A DNA stretch of 64,000 bases from VXNE01 sp965203615 (GTDB lineage: Bacteria; Pseudomonadota; Gammaproteobacteria; Pseudomonadales; Azotimanducaceae), in assembly GCA_965203615.1 (NCBI GenBank), contig OZ241900.1, positions 2,232,001 through 2,296,000 on the forward strand, given 5' to 3'. Positions 33,423-42,216 of this stretch are shown here, one piece after another (position 1 is the stretch's first letter; every line of letters starts with the position of its first letter). Under the pieces are notes generated by a model. It ran no database searches. It saw only the letters and a list, made by a program, of their open reading frames with translations, and had not been told where the DNA came from. A program made the position numbers and the translations under genes.

Positions 33423-33779
33423 TCTCTTCCTCGGGGCGCAAAGCGGCGCGCAGTAGCCGACGCTTTTCTCCTTTATGTTGGCGGGCTCTCCCGCAAGGGC
33501 CGGCGATTGAACCAAACCGGACAAACGCCGTCAAGCCAAAAATCACAAGATATGGTCTATTCACAGCTTATTCACGACAAATTCATACTATATGCTGCGC
33601 TGGCTATGGATACAGGTGTAGCGTACGGGACGCATAAGCATCTGCAATGGCTGGTGTAGGAGCGCCAAAAACGCTACGCCGCAGAACGGCACGCGAAAGT
33701 ACCGATCAGGGGGCAGGCCTCGAGGATGGGCTCGGGGGGCGAAGCACAGCGTGCCCGAAGGTCACGACCGATGTCGTGG
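33423..33779. other. AT-rich intergenic region between the TIR cassette and parA
   Basis: 357 bp without a supportable gene, downstream of parA on the minus strand. The part at about 33540-33600 is AT-rich and holds two DnaA-box-like nonamers. This should be the parA-side edge of the block inserted between parA and parB. No inverted repeats, tRNA or target duplications were recognised. Confidence 0.6.
33557..33576 (+). promoter_or_regulatory. Two DnaA-box-like nonamers, 11 bp apart
   Basis: CTATTCACA at 33557-33565 and TTATTCACG at 33568-33576 each differ at one position from TTATNCACA. They are spaced by one helical turn in the same orientation inside AT-rich DNA. Weak binding by DnaA is possible. 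Chance occurrence cannot be excluded. Confidence 0.35.
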
Positions 33780-34541
33780 CTAGTGCGCGTGTTTCGCGGC
33801 GACCTCCTCCGCGAGCGCCATGTATGCCGTGGCCCCGGTTGAACGCCGGTCGTAGAAGATTGCGGGCAGGCCATGACTCGGCGCCTCCGCCAGTCGCACA
33901 TTACGCGGAATGACCGTGCGGAATACCTGGTCACCGAAGTGGTCGATCAACTGGCGGGACACCTCGACCGTGAGGCGGACGCGGGGGTCATACATCGTCC
34001 GCAGCACCCCTTCTATCGCGAGCCCGGGATTCCCGCGTTCGCGGGTCCCCTGCAAGGTGTCGAGCAGGGCGACAAGGCCTTCGAGGGCATAGTATTCGCA
34101 CTGCGTCGGAATCAGCACGCCGTCCGCCGCCATCAGCGCGTTCAAGGTAAGGACGTTGAGCGCCGGCGGACAGTCGATGATGACGTAGTCGAACCAGCGG
34201 GTCGCCGGTGCGAGGCATTCACGCAGGCGCCCGACGCGGTCCTCAAGGGCGAGCAGTTCGACTTCCGCGGCCGTCAGGTCGGCGTTGGCGGGTGCCAGGG
34301 CGATGCCGGCCACACTCTCGAGCGCGATATCCTCCAACTGCGCCTCGCCCACAAGCCACTCGCAGGTCGACTTTTCCAGCGCCTCCTTGTCGATTCCGCA
34401 GCCGATCGTCGCGTTGCCCTGCGGGTCGAGGTCGATCAGCAGCATCCGCGCCCCCGTCAGGGCGAGGGATGCCGACAGGTTGACGGCGGTCGTGGTCTTG
34501 CCGACCCCACCCTTCTGATTGGCGACCGCTATGACGTGCAC
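33780..34541 (-). CDS. parA: Chromosome-partitioning ATPase ParA
   Basis: 253 residues with the deviant Walker A KGGVGKTT (residues 10-17), LLIDLDPQGNAT, the DCPP switch in VIIDCPPALN and IPTQCEYYALEGL, all standard for the Soj/ParA family that moves or positions the origin with ParB. The C-terminus ends normally. It overlaps rsmG by 13 bp, as in other gammaproteobacteria, but its expected partner parB does not follow; about 31 kb of unrelated genes lie between this stop and the parB start. Both genes look intact, so the system may still work in trans. Confidence 0.97.
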   Translation of the reverse strand: MHVIAVANQKGGVGKTTTAVNLSASLALTGARMLLIDLDPQGNATIGCGIDKEALEKSTCEWLVGEAQLEDIALESVAGIALAPANADLTAAEVELLALEDRVGRLRECLAPATRWFDYVIIDCPPALNVLTLNALMAADGVLIPTQCEYYALEGLVALLDTLQGTRERGNPGLAIEGVLRTMYDPRVRLTVEVSRQLIDHFGDQVFRTVIPRNVRLAEAPSHGLPAIFYDRRSTGATAYMALAEEVAAKHAH

Positions 34542-35116
34542 GGGTCGTCCAGGCGCTCGACTGCCGTGATGTGCCGCGGCGGTTCACCGTCGCCCACGAC
34601 AACCGCCTCGGCACGTCGAATCCGTCCCCCGTCGAAAGCGACGCCCGCCAGCGAAGAGGAAGACTGCAGCAATGCGCATCCCCGGGGCCGCAGGAGGTGT
34701 CGCGTCATTTCCCAGGCCGCTGTCGGCTGCGCCACCGCGCGCGCGGTCACGGTGTCGAACGGCGAGGCGGGCTCAAAGTCGCGGACGTCCTCGGGCACGA
34801 CTTCGGCATTTTCGATATCGAGCTCGATCAAGGCCTGCCGCAGGAACCGCGCCTTCTTTTCGCTGCGTTCCACCAGCGTTACGAACCACTGCGGCCCGGC
34901 GATCGCCAGCGCGATGCCCGGGAAACCGGCACCGGAGCCCACATCCGCGAGCCGCGTGCCTTCGATCCACGGCACAAGCGACAGACTGTCCGCAATGTGC
35001 CGCGTTTCAAGGCGGTCCGCATCCCGCCGGCTGACAAGGCTATAGGCGCGGTTCCAACGCCGGACGAGCTCACTGAACGCATCGAGACGCATTCGAGCGC
35101 GCGCGTCCAGATTCAC
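34529..35116 (-). CDS. rsmG: 16S rRNA (guanine527-N7)-methyltransferase RsmG
   Basis: 195 residues. The SAM-binding motif I is LADVGSGAGFPGIALAI; NRAYSLVSRRDADRLETRHIADSL precedes it, typical of the GidB family, and the segment VTARAVAQPTAAWE lies in the catalytic region. It methylates G527 of 16S rRNA. Length is slightly short of the 207 residues in E. coli. It overlaps the mnmG stop by four bases and the parA start by 13, keeping the classical mnmG-rsmG-parA order. Confidence 0.97.
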   Translation of the reverse strand: MNLDARARMRLDAFSELVRRWNRAYSLVSRRDADRLETRHIADSLSLVPWIEGTRLADVGSGAGFPGIALAIAGPQWFVTLVERSEKKARFLRQALIELDIENAEVVPEDVRDFEPASPFDTVTARAVAQPTAAWEMTRHLLRPRGCALLQSSSSLAGVAFDGGRIRRAEAVVVGDGEPPRHITAVERLDDPCTS

Positions 35117-37032
35117 GCGGTCCGACGCGCCGCGCGCTCCGCCATGGGTTGTTTGCCTCGTCCGGCGAGCCGCTTCGCATGGATGAGGAGCAGGGACAAC
35201 GCGGCGGGCGTGATCCCGGGGATTCGGGACGCCCTCGCCAGGGTCCCGGGCCTCGCCAGCGAGAGCTTTTCCTTCAGCTCGTTGGACAGCCCTTCGATGC
35301 TTCCGTAGTCGAACTCCGGAGGCAGAACGACACTGTCCTGCGCCCTGACCTTCGCAATCTCACGATCCTGGCGCTTGATGTAGCCGTCGTACTTGGCCTG
35401 GATCTCGGCCTGCTCCAAAGCCACCTCAGGAATGCCCGCGTTCACCGCATCGACGGCCACGAGGTCCGCGGCGGTCACTGCGGGACGCTTGAGGTAGTCG
35501 AAGAGATTCGTGTCTCTCGCGACGGTTTCCCCGCTTCGGGCCTCGAGGCGTGCGCCGAGTTCGCTGCCCGGCGCCACGGAAGTGGCCTTCAGAGCGGCAG
35601 AGGCCTCCTCGATTGCGTCACGCTTCGCCTCGAACACGCTCCAGCGCGCGGCATCGACCAGGCCGAGATCCCTCGCAACCGGCGTCAGCCGCAGATCCGC
35701 ATTGTCCTGGCGCAGCCGGAGCCGGTACTCGGCGCGGCTTGAGAACATGCGGTACGGCTCGTTCGTGCCGAGCGTGACCAGGTCGTCCACCAGGACGCCG
35801 AGGTACGCCTCGTGCCTCTGCGGCGTCCACGGGTCGCTTCCGGCCACCTTCCGGGCGGCGTTCAGTCCGGCAAGCAATCCCTGGGCCGCCGCCTCTTCGT
35901 AGCCCGTGGTGCCGTTGATCTGGCCCGCGAAATAGAGTCCCGAAACCGCCTTCGTCTCAAGCGAAGGCTCAAGCCCTCGCGGGTCGAAAAAGTCGTATTC
36001 GATGGCATAGCCCGGCCGGGTAATCCGCGCCCGCTCGAAACCCTCGATGCTTCGGACCAGCGCGAACTGGACTTCGAAGGGCAGGCTCGTGGATATGCCG
36101 TTGGGATAGAGTTCGTTCGTGTCGAGGCCCTCCGGCTCGACGAAAATCTGGTGCGAGCTCCGGTCGGCGAATCGCACCACCTTGTCCTCGATGGACGGGC
36201 AGTACCGGGGCCCGACGCCCTCAATTTCCCCGGCGTACATCGGCGAGCGGTCGAGCCCGCCGCGGATGATCCGGTGCGTCTGCGCGTTCGTGGCGGCGAT
36301 GTGACATGCCACCTGCCGGGGGTGCTCGCTGCCATCCGAAACGAAGGACATCGTCGGGCACGGCTCGTCGCCCCACTGTGGTTGCATGCGGGCGAAATCG
36401 ACGGTGTCCCCGGCTATCCGGGGCGGCGTTCCGGTCTTGAGCCTGTCCACGGCGAACGGCAGCGCGCGCAGGCGTTCGGCCAGCGCGTTCGAGGCGGGAT
36501 CTCCCGCACGGCCACCAGCGTGGCTCTCCAGGCCGATATGGATGCGCCCACCGAGAAACGTTCCGGTCGTCAACACCACCGCTGGCGCCGAAAACTGAAG
36601 GCCCATCGCCGTGAGGACACCCTCGACGCGGCCCTTGCGGATGTCGATGTCGACGACCGACTGCTGGAAGATGGCGAGATTCTCCTGCGCCTCCAGCATC
36701 CGGCGTATCGCGTTGCGGTAGAGCGTGCGGTCCGCCTGGGCGCGTGTCGCCCTGACGGCAGGCCCCTTGCTTGCGTTCAGCGTGCGGAACTGAATGCCGG
36801 CCGCGTCCGTCGCCAGCGCCATCGCGCCACCCATCGCATCGATCTCCCTAACGAGGTGGCTCTTGCCGATGCCGCCTATGGCGGGATTGCAGGACATCTG
36901 CCCCAGGGTCTCTATGCTCTGGGTCAGGAGCAGCGTGCTGGCACCCGTCCTCGCCGCCGCGAGCGCGGCCTCGGTCCCGGCGTGCCCGCCGCCGACAACG
37001 ATGACGTCGTAGGTTTCGCTGTGCAGTGTCAT
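35113..37032 (-). CDS. mnmG: tRNA uridine 5-carboxymethylaminomethyl modification enzyme MnmG
   Basis: 639 residues (629 in E. coli). The FAD motif VIVVGGGHAGTEAA is at the N-terminus, followed by MSCNPAIGGIGKSHLVREIDAMGG, RTLNASKGPAVRATRAQADR and the second nucleotide motif around YFAGQINGTTGYEEAAAQG. With MnmE it installs the cmnm5 group at U34 of several tRNAs, using FAD, methylene-THF and glycine. The gene follows mnmE by 29 bp. The C-terminal helical domain for tRNA binding ends with an alanine- and arginine-rich tail. Confidence 0.98.
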   Translation of the reverse strand: MTLHSETYDVIVVGGGHAGTEAALAAARTGASTLLLTQSIETLGQMSCNPAIGGIGKSHLVREIDAMGGAMALATDAAGIQFRTLNASKGPAVRATRAQADRTLYRNAIRRMLEAQENLAIFQQSVVDIDIRKGRVEGVLTAMGLQFSAPAVVLTTGTFLGGRIHIGLESHAGGRAGDPASNALAERLRALPFAVDRLKTGTPPRIAGDTVDFARMQPQWGDEPCPTMSFVSDGSEHPRQVACHIAATNAQTHRIIRGGLDRSPMYAGEIEGVGPRYCPSIEDKVVRFADRSSHQIFVEPEGLDTNELYPNGISTSLPFEVQFALVRSIEGFERARITRPGYAIEYDFFDPRGLEPSLETKAVSGLYFAGQINGTTGYEEAAAQGLLAGLNAARKVAGSDPWTPQRHEAYLGVLVDDLVTLGTNEPYRMFSSRAEYRLRLRQDNADLRLTPVARDLGLVDAARWSVFEAKRDAIEEASAALKATSVAPGSELGARLEARSGETVARDTNLFDYLKRPAVTAADLVAVDAVNAGIPEVALEQAEIQAKYDGYIKRQDREIAKVRAQDSVVLPPEFDYGSIEGLSNELKEKLSLARPGTLARASRIPGITPAALSLLLIHAKRLAGRGKQPMAERAARRTA

Positions 37033-37061
37033 GGGCGCTTGTCCATTGCCAACGCCGTAGC

Positions 37062-38393
37062 TTATTTCCCAATGCAGAAGCTGGCAAAGATTTCACCGAG
37101 CAAGTCGTCGGGCGAAACTCGCCCCACGATGCGTCCAAGATGCTCGTGCGCTTCTCGCAGGTCCTCCGCAACCAGTTCCCCCTGGCTCGCACCCAGGCGT
37201 TCCGCCGCAGCGCCGAGCGCGTCGTCGGCAGCTCGGAGCGCGTCGAGATGCCGCGCCCGCGCCGTGAAAAGCCCTTCGCCCGCGCGGTACCCGGCCGCTC
37301 GCTGTATTTCCGTCGCAAGGTCATCGATGCCGTCCCCGGTCAGCGCGCAGATGCGCACCACGCCCGGCGAGAGTCGACCGGTTGGCCGACCGGAGAGGTC
37401 GGTCTTGTTCCTGGCGACGATCGACGCGGCGGGCGAGTCGGCGCCCCTGCAAGCACCGGCGCTTTCGCTCGAAGCGTCCCGGTCGTCGACCACCCAAAGG
37501 ACGACATCCGCCGCCGCCATCGCGCGGCGCGCTCGGTTCACACCCTCCGCCTCCACGGCGTCGCCCGTTTCCCGCAGACCCGCCGTATCGACCACGCGCA
37601 CCGGCATGCCGTCGAGGTCGAAATCGGCGTCCAGCGTATCCCGCGTGGTTCCCGGCACATTCGTGACAATGGCGCGATCTTCCCCGGAAAGCCGGTTCAA
37701 CAGGCTCGACTTGCCCACGTTCGGCGCGCCCGCGATGACGACGTTCAGGCCGTCCTGCAAAAGCGCCCCCTGGCGTGCGTCGGCGCGCAAGGCCGAGAGC
37801 CGCGCCCGCACCCTCTCCAGCCTGTCGCCGACATCGGATTCGGAAAGGAAGTCGATCTCCTCGTCCGGGAAGTCGATGGCGCCCTCGCAGAAGACACGCA
37901 GTTCGAGAAGCGCGCGCGCGATGCCGTGCACGCGTCTGGAGAACTCGCCCGACAGGGATCGCAACGCGCCCCTCGCCGCCTGGCGCGTGGCGCTGTTGAC
38001 CAGATCGAGCACCGCCTCCGCCTGCGCCAGGTCCATCTTGCCGTTGACGAACGCGCGCTGCGTGAACTCGCCGGGTTCCGCGCGCCGGGCGCCCAGGGAC
38101 AGCACGCGCTCGAGCAGCATATCGAGCACTACGGGGCCGCCGTGTCCCTGCAGTTCCAGCACATCCTCGCCGGTCAGGGACCGCGGCTCTTCGAACCGGA
38201 TCGCTATGCCGCGGTCAAGGGCTGCTCCGTCCGGGTCACGAAAGTCGCAATAGACCGCGTTTCGGGGCGCGAGCTTCCTGCCGGTCAGCGACTGCGCGAT
38301 TCCCGGCGCCAGGGGTCCGGATACGCGCACGATGCCGACGCCGCCCCGCCCCGGGGCCGTTGCAACCGCAGCTATGGTGTCGACAGCCGGCAT
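37062..38393 (-). CDS. mnmE: tRNA modification GTPase MnmE
   Basis: 443 residues from the ATG at 38393 (a longer frame to 38432 has a less typical N-terminus). MPAVDTIAAVATAPGRGGVGIVRVSG is the usual start. The N-terminal folate-binding domain is followed by a helical domain and a G domain with GAPNVGKSSLLN (about residue 220), GTTRDTL, DTAGLRE and NKTDL. The C-terminal CIGK includes the conserved cysteine. The partner of MnmG; the pair are adjacent as usual. It begins 17 bp after yidC ends. Confidence 0.98.
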   Translation of the reverse strand: MPAVDTIAAVATAPGRGGVGIVRVSGPLAPGIAQSLTGRKLAPRNAVYCDFRDPDGAALDRGIAIRFEEPRSLTGEDVLELQGHGGPVVLDMLLERVLSLGARRAEPGEFTQRAFVNGKMDLAQAEAVLDLVNSATRQAARGALRSLSGEFSRRVHGIARALLELRVFCEGAIDFPDEEIDFLSESDVGDRLERVRARLSALRADARQGALLQDGLNVVIAGAPNVGKSSLLNRLSGEDRAIVTNVPGTTRDTLDADFDLDGMPVRVVDTAGLRETGDAVEAEGVNRARRAMAAADVVLWVVDDRDASSESAGACRGADSPAASIVARNKTDLSGRPTGRLSPGVVRICALTGDGIDDLATEIQRAAGYRAGEGLFTARARHLDALRAADDALGAAAERLGASQGELVAEDLREAHEHLGRIVGRVSPDDLLGEIFASFCIGK

Positions 38394-38409
38394 GGCGCAC
38401 GCCAGGCGA

Positions 38410-40122
38410 TCAGGCGCTGTCCGCCTTCTCAATCCGATAGTTCGTGAACCATTGCTGCGCCATGGACAGCAGGTTGTTCACCAGCCAGTACAGCACGAGC
38501 CCCGCGGGGAAGAAGATGAACAACACCGTGAACATGATCGGCATCATCTTCATCATTCGCGCCATCATCGGGTCCGGCGGCGTGGGGCTGAGCAGTTGCT
38601 GCGCATAGGTCGAGATGCCCATCAGGATCGGCAGGATGAAGAACGGGTCCATGGCGGAGAGGTCGTGCACCCAGCCGAAGAACGGCGCCTGCCGCAACTC
38701 CACGCTCTCGTAGAGCACCCAGTACATGGCGATCAGCACCGGCATCTGCAGCAGCATCGGGAGGCAGCCGCCCAGTGGATTCGCCTTTTCCTTCCGGTAC
38801 AGCTCCATCATTTCCTGCGAGAGCTTCTGGCGGTCGCCCGCGTGCCGTTCCTGCAAGCGCTTCATCTGCGGCGCGAGCTTCCGCATCTTCGCCATCGACT
38901 TGTAGCTCGCATGCGAAAGCGGATAGAGGATCAGCTTGATCACGAGCGTCATCAGGATGATCGCCACGCCCCAGTTCTGCGCGAAAGACTGGATGATCTC
39001 GAGCAGGCGAAAGAGCGGCACGGCCAGCCACCAGAGGAACCCGTAGTCCACCGTGAGGTTGAGGTTCGGCGCTATCTCTTCCAGGCTTTTCTGATCCTTC
39101 GGGCCGGCATAGAAGCCCGCGCCGGTGATCGCCCTGCCGCCCGGCGAAACGCTGAATGCGGGGCTGGTGAAGCCGAAGATGTAAGTCCCGTCGCCAGCGC
39201 GATTGGGATACCCATAGTAGGTGTTGACCTGGTCCGGATTCGCAACCCAGGCGCTCAGAAAATAGTGCTGCAGCATGGCGATCCAGCCGCCTTTCACCTC
39301 CTCGAGAAGCTCCTCGTCCTGGAGATCTTCGAAGTCCACTTTTTCGTAGCGCGAATCTACAGTTGTGAGCGCGGCGCCCAGGTAGGGCCTGGGGCCGAGC
39401 GTGAATCCCTGCCCGGCCTCCGGCCGCATGGCATCCCGCTTGAGTTGGGCGAACAGGTTCACCGTCATCGGCTCCGCGCTGCGGTTGTCGATCTCGTATT
39501 CGAGCTCCACGTAGTACGAGGCGGGGTCGAAACGGAAGCGTTTTTCGACGTGGATGCCCTCCTCTTCGTGGCGCAGCACGACTTCCTCCGGCCGCTCCTC
39601 GATGCGGTAGGACTTCAGCGCCGAGGTGTAGTACGGCCGGCCCGATCGCGAGTCGATGCCGTCCGGTCCCGCGAGCCCGCTCTGGGCGATGTACGTGTGA
39701 TCCAGCCGGCGGTCGAGCAGCACGAACGGGATGTCCGGCTGGTCGAGGCTGACCGGATACTGCGGCAAGTGGACGCCGACGATGTCCCCGCCGAGCGGGT
39801 CGATCCAGGCCGTCAGCGTCGGTGTGGAGACCTCGATGAGGCGCGCGCGCCCCGCCGCGAGGTCGGTCGCATGCACCGGCTCGAGGGCCTCCGCAACGGC
39901 GGTTGGCTCGGGCACATCGAAGTCGTAATCGGTCGGCTCATCGACTTCCGAAGGCGCATCCGGCAATGCCGCCGGTGCCTCGACCGCAGGGGTTCCGGCC
40001 GGCCTCGGCGCCGGCTGACCATAGTCCTTATGCCATGTGAGTATGAGCAGGTACGCAGTAATGCCCAACGCGACGAGGAGAACGATGCGCTGAATTTCGG
40101 TGCTTGGCAGGTTCAGGTTCAC
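38410..40122 (-). CDS. yidC: Membrane protein insertase YidC
   Basis: 570 residues (548 in E. coli). An N-terminal anchor (RIVLLVALGITAYLLIL) is followed by a proline/alanine-rich linker, the large periplasmic domain (about 80-345) and five C-terminal helices with the insertase core: WGVAIILMTLVIKLILYPLSHASYKSMAKMRKLAPQM, PLGGCLPMLLQMPVLIAMYW and MPIMFTVLFIFFPAGLVLYW (parts shown). It inserts membrane proteins, including F0 subunits a and c encoded at the other end of the window. It overlaps yidD by four bases. Confidence 0.98.
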   Translation of the reverse strand: MNLNLPSTEIQRIVLLVALGITAYLLILTWHKDYGQPAPRPAGTPAVEAPAALPDAPSEVDEPTDYDFDVPEPTAVAEALEPVHATDLAAGRARLIEVSTPTLTAWIDPLGGDIVGVHLPQYPVSLDQPDIPFVLLDRRLDHTYIAQSGLAGPDGIDSRSGRPYYTSALKSYRIEERPEEVVLRHEEEGIHVEKRFRFDPASYYVELEYEIDNRSAEPMTVNLFAQLKRDAMRPEAGQGFTLGPRPYLGAALTTVDSRYEKVDFEDLQDEELLEEVKGGWIAMLQHYFLSAWVANPDQVNTYYGYPNRAGDGTYIFGFTSPAFSVSPGGRAITGAGFYAGPKDQKSLEEIAPNLNLTVDYGFLWWLAVPLFRLLEIIQSFAQNWGVAIILMTLVIKLILYPLSHASYKSMAKMRKLAPQMKRLQERHAGDRQKLSQEMMELYRKEKANPLGGCLPMLLQMPVLIAMYWVLYESVELRQAPFFGWVHDLSAMDPFFILPILMGISTYAQQLLSPTPPDPMMARMMKMMPIMFTVLFIFFPAGLVLYWLVNNLLSMAQQWFTNYRIEKADSA

Positions 40123-40421
40123 GATGGACGTTCACTCGCTGTATCCCGCCGGCCGGAACCCGGCTCGCTCCGCCGCTCTGGCACGGGATCATGGCCACCC
40201 GGCGCCCAGGGATGACACCTTCCGATGCGCTTGAGCGCCAACCAGCCGCCTGCCCATGGGCCATGCCGCCTGATCGCCTGCACGGCATAGGCGGAGCAGC
40301 TCGGGTAGTAGCGGCAGCAGGGCGGAAACAACGGGCTGATGGCAAGACGATACACGTGCAGCATGCCGATCATGGCCTTCCTGATCACCGTGGGCGCGTA
40401 GATGTTCCTGGTTCCTTGCAC
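40119..40421 (-). CDS. yidD: Membrane protein insertion efficiency factor YidD
   Basis: 100 residues. The core reads VYRLAISPLFPPCCRYYPSCSAYAVQAIRRHG and ends GRCHPWAPGGHDPVP, which is diagnostic. The GTG at 40421 is preceded by GGGAGA at a suitable distance and overlaps rnpA by 37 bp; ATGs at 40373 and 40364 would give shorter versions nearer the usual length. The C-terminal tail of about 15 residues is polar and variable. It sits between rnpA and yidC as in most bacteria. Confidence 0.93.
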   Translation of the reverse strand: MQGTRNIYAPTVIRKAMIGMLHVYRLAISPLFPPCCRYYPSCSAYAVQAIRRHGPWAGGWLALKRIGRCHPWAPGGHDPVPERRSEPGSGRRDTASERPS

Positions 40422-40780
40422 AATCTCTCCCAGAGTTCGTCCGCCGCCTGCCGCACCTTACCCAAGCCTTGCCGGCCGTCGCTGCGGCCGGTAACGACGA
40501 TGACGATGTCGCAATTCGGCAACCTCCCGCGCGCGTGCCGGAACGACTCGCGTATCTGGCGCTTGGCCCGGTTGCGGTCCACGGCGCGTCGCAGCACTCT
40601 CCGCGGGGCGACGATTCCAAGCCGCGAGGCGCACATTCTATTCGCAGCGGCGATGAGGCGTAATGGGCCGTTGCGAAAACGGCAGCAAGGCCTCCCGAAA
40701 ACGCGATCGAACTCTGCCTTGCGGGTGAGCCGCGCGTTGGGCGGGAAACGATAGTCGCCCCGGTCTGGAGTGGTTGTCAT
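40385..40780 (-). CDS. rnpA: Ribonuclease P protein component
   Basis: 131 residues from the ATG at 40780. FPPNARLTRKAEFDRVF opens the fold, and the RNA-binding motif RAVDRNRAKRQIRESFR is intact. It is the protein cofactor of RNase P, which matures tRNA 5' ends. Slightly longer than the 119 residues of E. coli because of a C-terminal tail that overlaps yidD. A longer upstream frame (to 40888) overlaps rpmH and is not needed. Confidence 0.96.
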   Translation of the reverse strand: MTTTPDRGDYRFPPNARLTRKAEFDRVFGRPCCRFRNGPLRLIAAANRMCASRLGIVAPRRVLRRAVDRNRAKRQIRESFRHARGRLPNCDIVIVVTGRSDGRQGLGKVRQAADELWERLCKEPGTSTRPR

Positions 40781-40826
40781 CGCGGATCGCGGTCCCTGAC
40801 CGCATGACCGCAGCGGACTTGGGTCG

Positions 40827-40961
40827 CTAGACCGACAGCCTCTTCCGGCCTTTTGCCCGGCGAGCGGCCAACACCTTGCGGCCGCCACGCGTCGCCATGC
40901 GGGCGCGGAAACCGTGCGTTCGTTTGCGCTTGATCACGCTGGGCTGAAATGTCCTTTTCAT
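40827..40961 (-). CDS. rpmH: Ribosomal protein L34
   Basis: 44 residues, MKRTFQPSVIKRKRTHGFRA onward, ending in a basic tail, the invariant L34 sequence. Start ATG at 40961; a frame extending to 41024 is upstream untranslated sequence. First gene of the rpmH-rnpA-yidD-yidC-mnmE-mnmG-rsmG-parA series, driven by a strong promoter just upstream. In most gammaproteobacteria dnaA lies divergently next to rpmH; here it is some 7.3 kb away. Confidence 0.98.
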   Translation of the reverse strand: MKRTFQPSVIKRKRTHGFRARMATRGGRKVLAARRAKGRKRLSV

Positions 40962-40994
40962 CAGGCGCTTGCGGTGGATCGAAAACGGCGGGCG

Positions 40995-41024
40995 ATTGTA
41001 GGTAACTCCGCCTGCGGCTGTCAA
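40995..41024 (-). promoter_or_regulatory. Sigma-70-type promoter of rpmH
   Basis: On the minus strand a perfect -35 TTGACA (41024-41019) is followed after 18 bp by TACAAT (41000-40995), giving a leader of about 30 bases ahead of the rpmH ATG. This is the strongest-looking promoter I found in the window and fits high expression of a ribosomal-protein gene. Confidence 0.85.
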
Positions 41025-41065
41025 TTTTCGCCACGAGGAAAAGTGCGCCCGCCCAGGCGCGGCGG

Positions 41066-41656
41066 TCAGCTATCGAAGAGCGCCTGTTGCACCAGGTCGC
41101 AGAGCACGTGGCCAATGACGATATGCACTTCCTGGATGTGCTGCGTGTTCTGCGCCGGCACCACGATGCACGGCTGCGACGCGTCCTTCAGGTCGCCTCC
41201 ATCCGATCCCGTGAGCCCGATCACCGCGATGCCCATCCCGGCCGCCCGCCTCGCGGCCCTCAGCACGTTGGGAGACCGGCCGCTGGTCGTGATCGCCAAC
41301 AGCACGTCACCCGGCCGGCCAAGCCCTTCCACCTGGCGTTCGAAGACGCTTTCGAAGCCGAAATCGTTGGCGGCGGCGGTCAGGAAGGAAGTATCCGTGG
41401 TCAGAGCGACGGCGGCCAGCGGCGGCCGAGGGAAGGCCTTGTCCAGCACATTGACGAACTCCGCCGCGATGTGCTGGCAGTCCGCCGCGCTGCCGCCGTT
41501 GCCGCAAAGCAAGAGCTTGTTGCCGTTTTCGAACGCGGCGCCGACGATCCCCGCCGCCTCGAGGACGCCCGCCTCACACGCGCGAAGCGCGCCCTCCTGG
41601 GCCTCGATCGCACCACGGAAGTGGGCCTGGAGGCGCTCCGCTCGAGGTTCCTTCAT
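41066..41656 (-). CDS. gmhA: Sedoheptulose-7-phosphate isomerase (GmhA/DiaA-type SIS protein)
   Basis: 196 residues from the ATG at 41656, which overlaps the upstream gmhB stop by four bases. LLCGNGGSAADCQHIAAEFVN, TTSGRSPNVL and IVPAQNTQHIQEVHIVIGHVLCD are typical of GmhA, which makes D-glycero-D-manno-heptose 7-phosphate for lipopolysaccharide. The paralogue DiaA, which binds DnaA, has nearly the same fold and cannot be separated by eye; the adjacent gmhB favours the heptose role. Confidence 0.88.
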   Translation of the reverse strand: MKEPRAERLQAHFRGAIEAQEGALRACEAGVLEAAGIVGAAFENGNKLLLCGNGGSAADCQHIAAEFVNVLDKAFPRPPLAAVALTTDTSFLTAAANDFGFESVFERQVEGLGRPGDVLLAITTSGRSPNVLRAARRAAGMGIAVIGLTGSDGGDLKDASQPCIVVPAQNTQHIQEVHIVIGHVLCDLVQQALFDS

Positions 41657-42216
41657 GCTGACTCCTCGCGGCGCAGGATGTTCTCGATGCAATCCGCGGC
41701 ATCGATGAGATTCTCAACCACATAGTCCGGCGCTTCCTTCGTCGTCTCGCCGTCGCGCCCCGGACCGGGACGCACGAGAAAGGTCCGCGCCGAGACCGCG
41801 CGGCCCAGGTCGATATCGCTTCCCTTGTCGCCGATAACGAAGCTCCGGGACGGGTCGAAACCAAGTTCCGCGCTCGCCCGGCGCAGGAGCCCCGGCCTGG
41901 GTTTGCGGCAATCGCAGCGCCGGTCTGGATGGCAGGGACAGCAGTAGATTCCATCCAACTGCACGCCCCGGTCCTCGAGCAGCTCCTCCATCCGAAGGTT
42001 GACCGCACGTAGTTGCGCTTCGTCGAAGTACCCCCGCCCAATGCCCGACTGGTTCGTGAGAATCGCGAGTCCGAGCCCGAAGGAACGCATGCGCGCCAGG
42101 CCTTCCGCAGCACCCGGAAGGATCTCCACCCCCGCCGGATCGGCGAGATAGCCCCGGTCTGCAATCACGGTCCCGTCCCGATCCAGCAGCGCTGCCCGGG
42201 CATACGGCGTTGCCAT
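41653..42216 (-). CDS. gmhB: D-glycero-beta-D-manno-heptose 1,7-bisphosphate 7-phosphatase
   Basis: 187 residues from the ATG at 42216, behind GAGGTG. It is a HAD phosphatase: LLDRDGTVIADRGYL (nucleophile Asp), ILTNQSGIGRGYF, the zinc-binding CPCHPDRRCDCRKP and FVIGDKGSDIDLG. It acts after GmhA in ADP-heptose synthesis. Together with gmhA it indicates a lipopolysaccharide core. The gene is transcribed away from the acyl-CoA operon, with 132 bp between the starts. Confidence 0.93.
   Translation of the reverse strand: MATPYARAALLDRDGTVIADRGYLADPAGVEILPGAAEGLARMRSFGLGLAILTNQSGIGRGYFDEAQLRAVNLRMEELLEDRGVQLDGIYCCPCHPDRRCDCRKPRPGLLRRASAELGFDPSRSFVIGDKGSDIDLGRAVSARTFLVRPGPGRDGETTKEAPDYVVENLIDAADCIENILRREESA

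Noticed and set aside
35812..38253. Long plus-strand frame of 813 codons
   Set aside because: It is antisense to mnmG and mnmE, whose motifs are complete. High GC creates long open frames opposite real genes.
38332..40215. Plus-strand frame of 627 codons
   Set aside because: Antisense to yidC, which is clearly the real gene.
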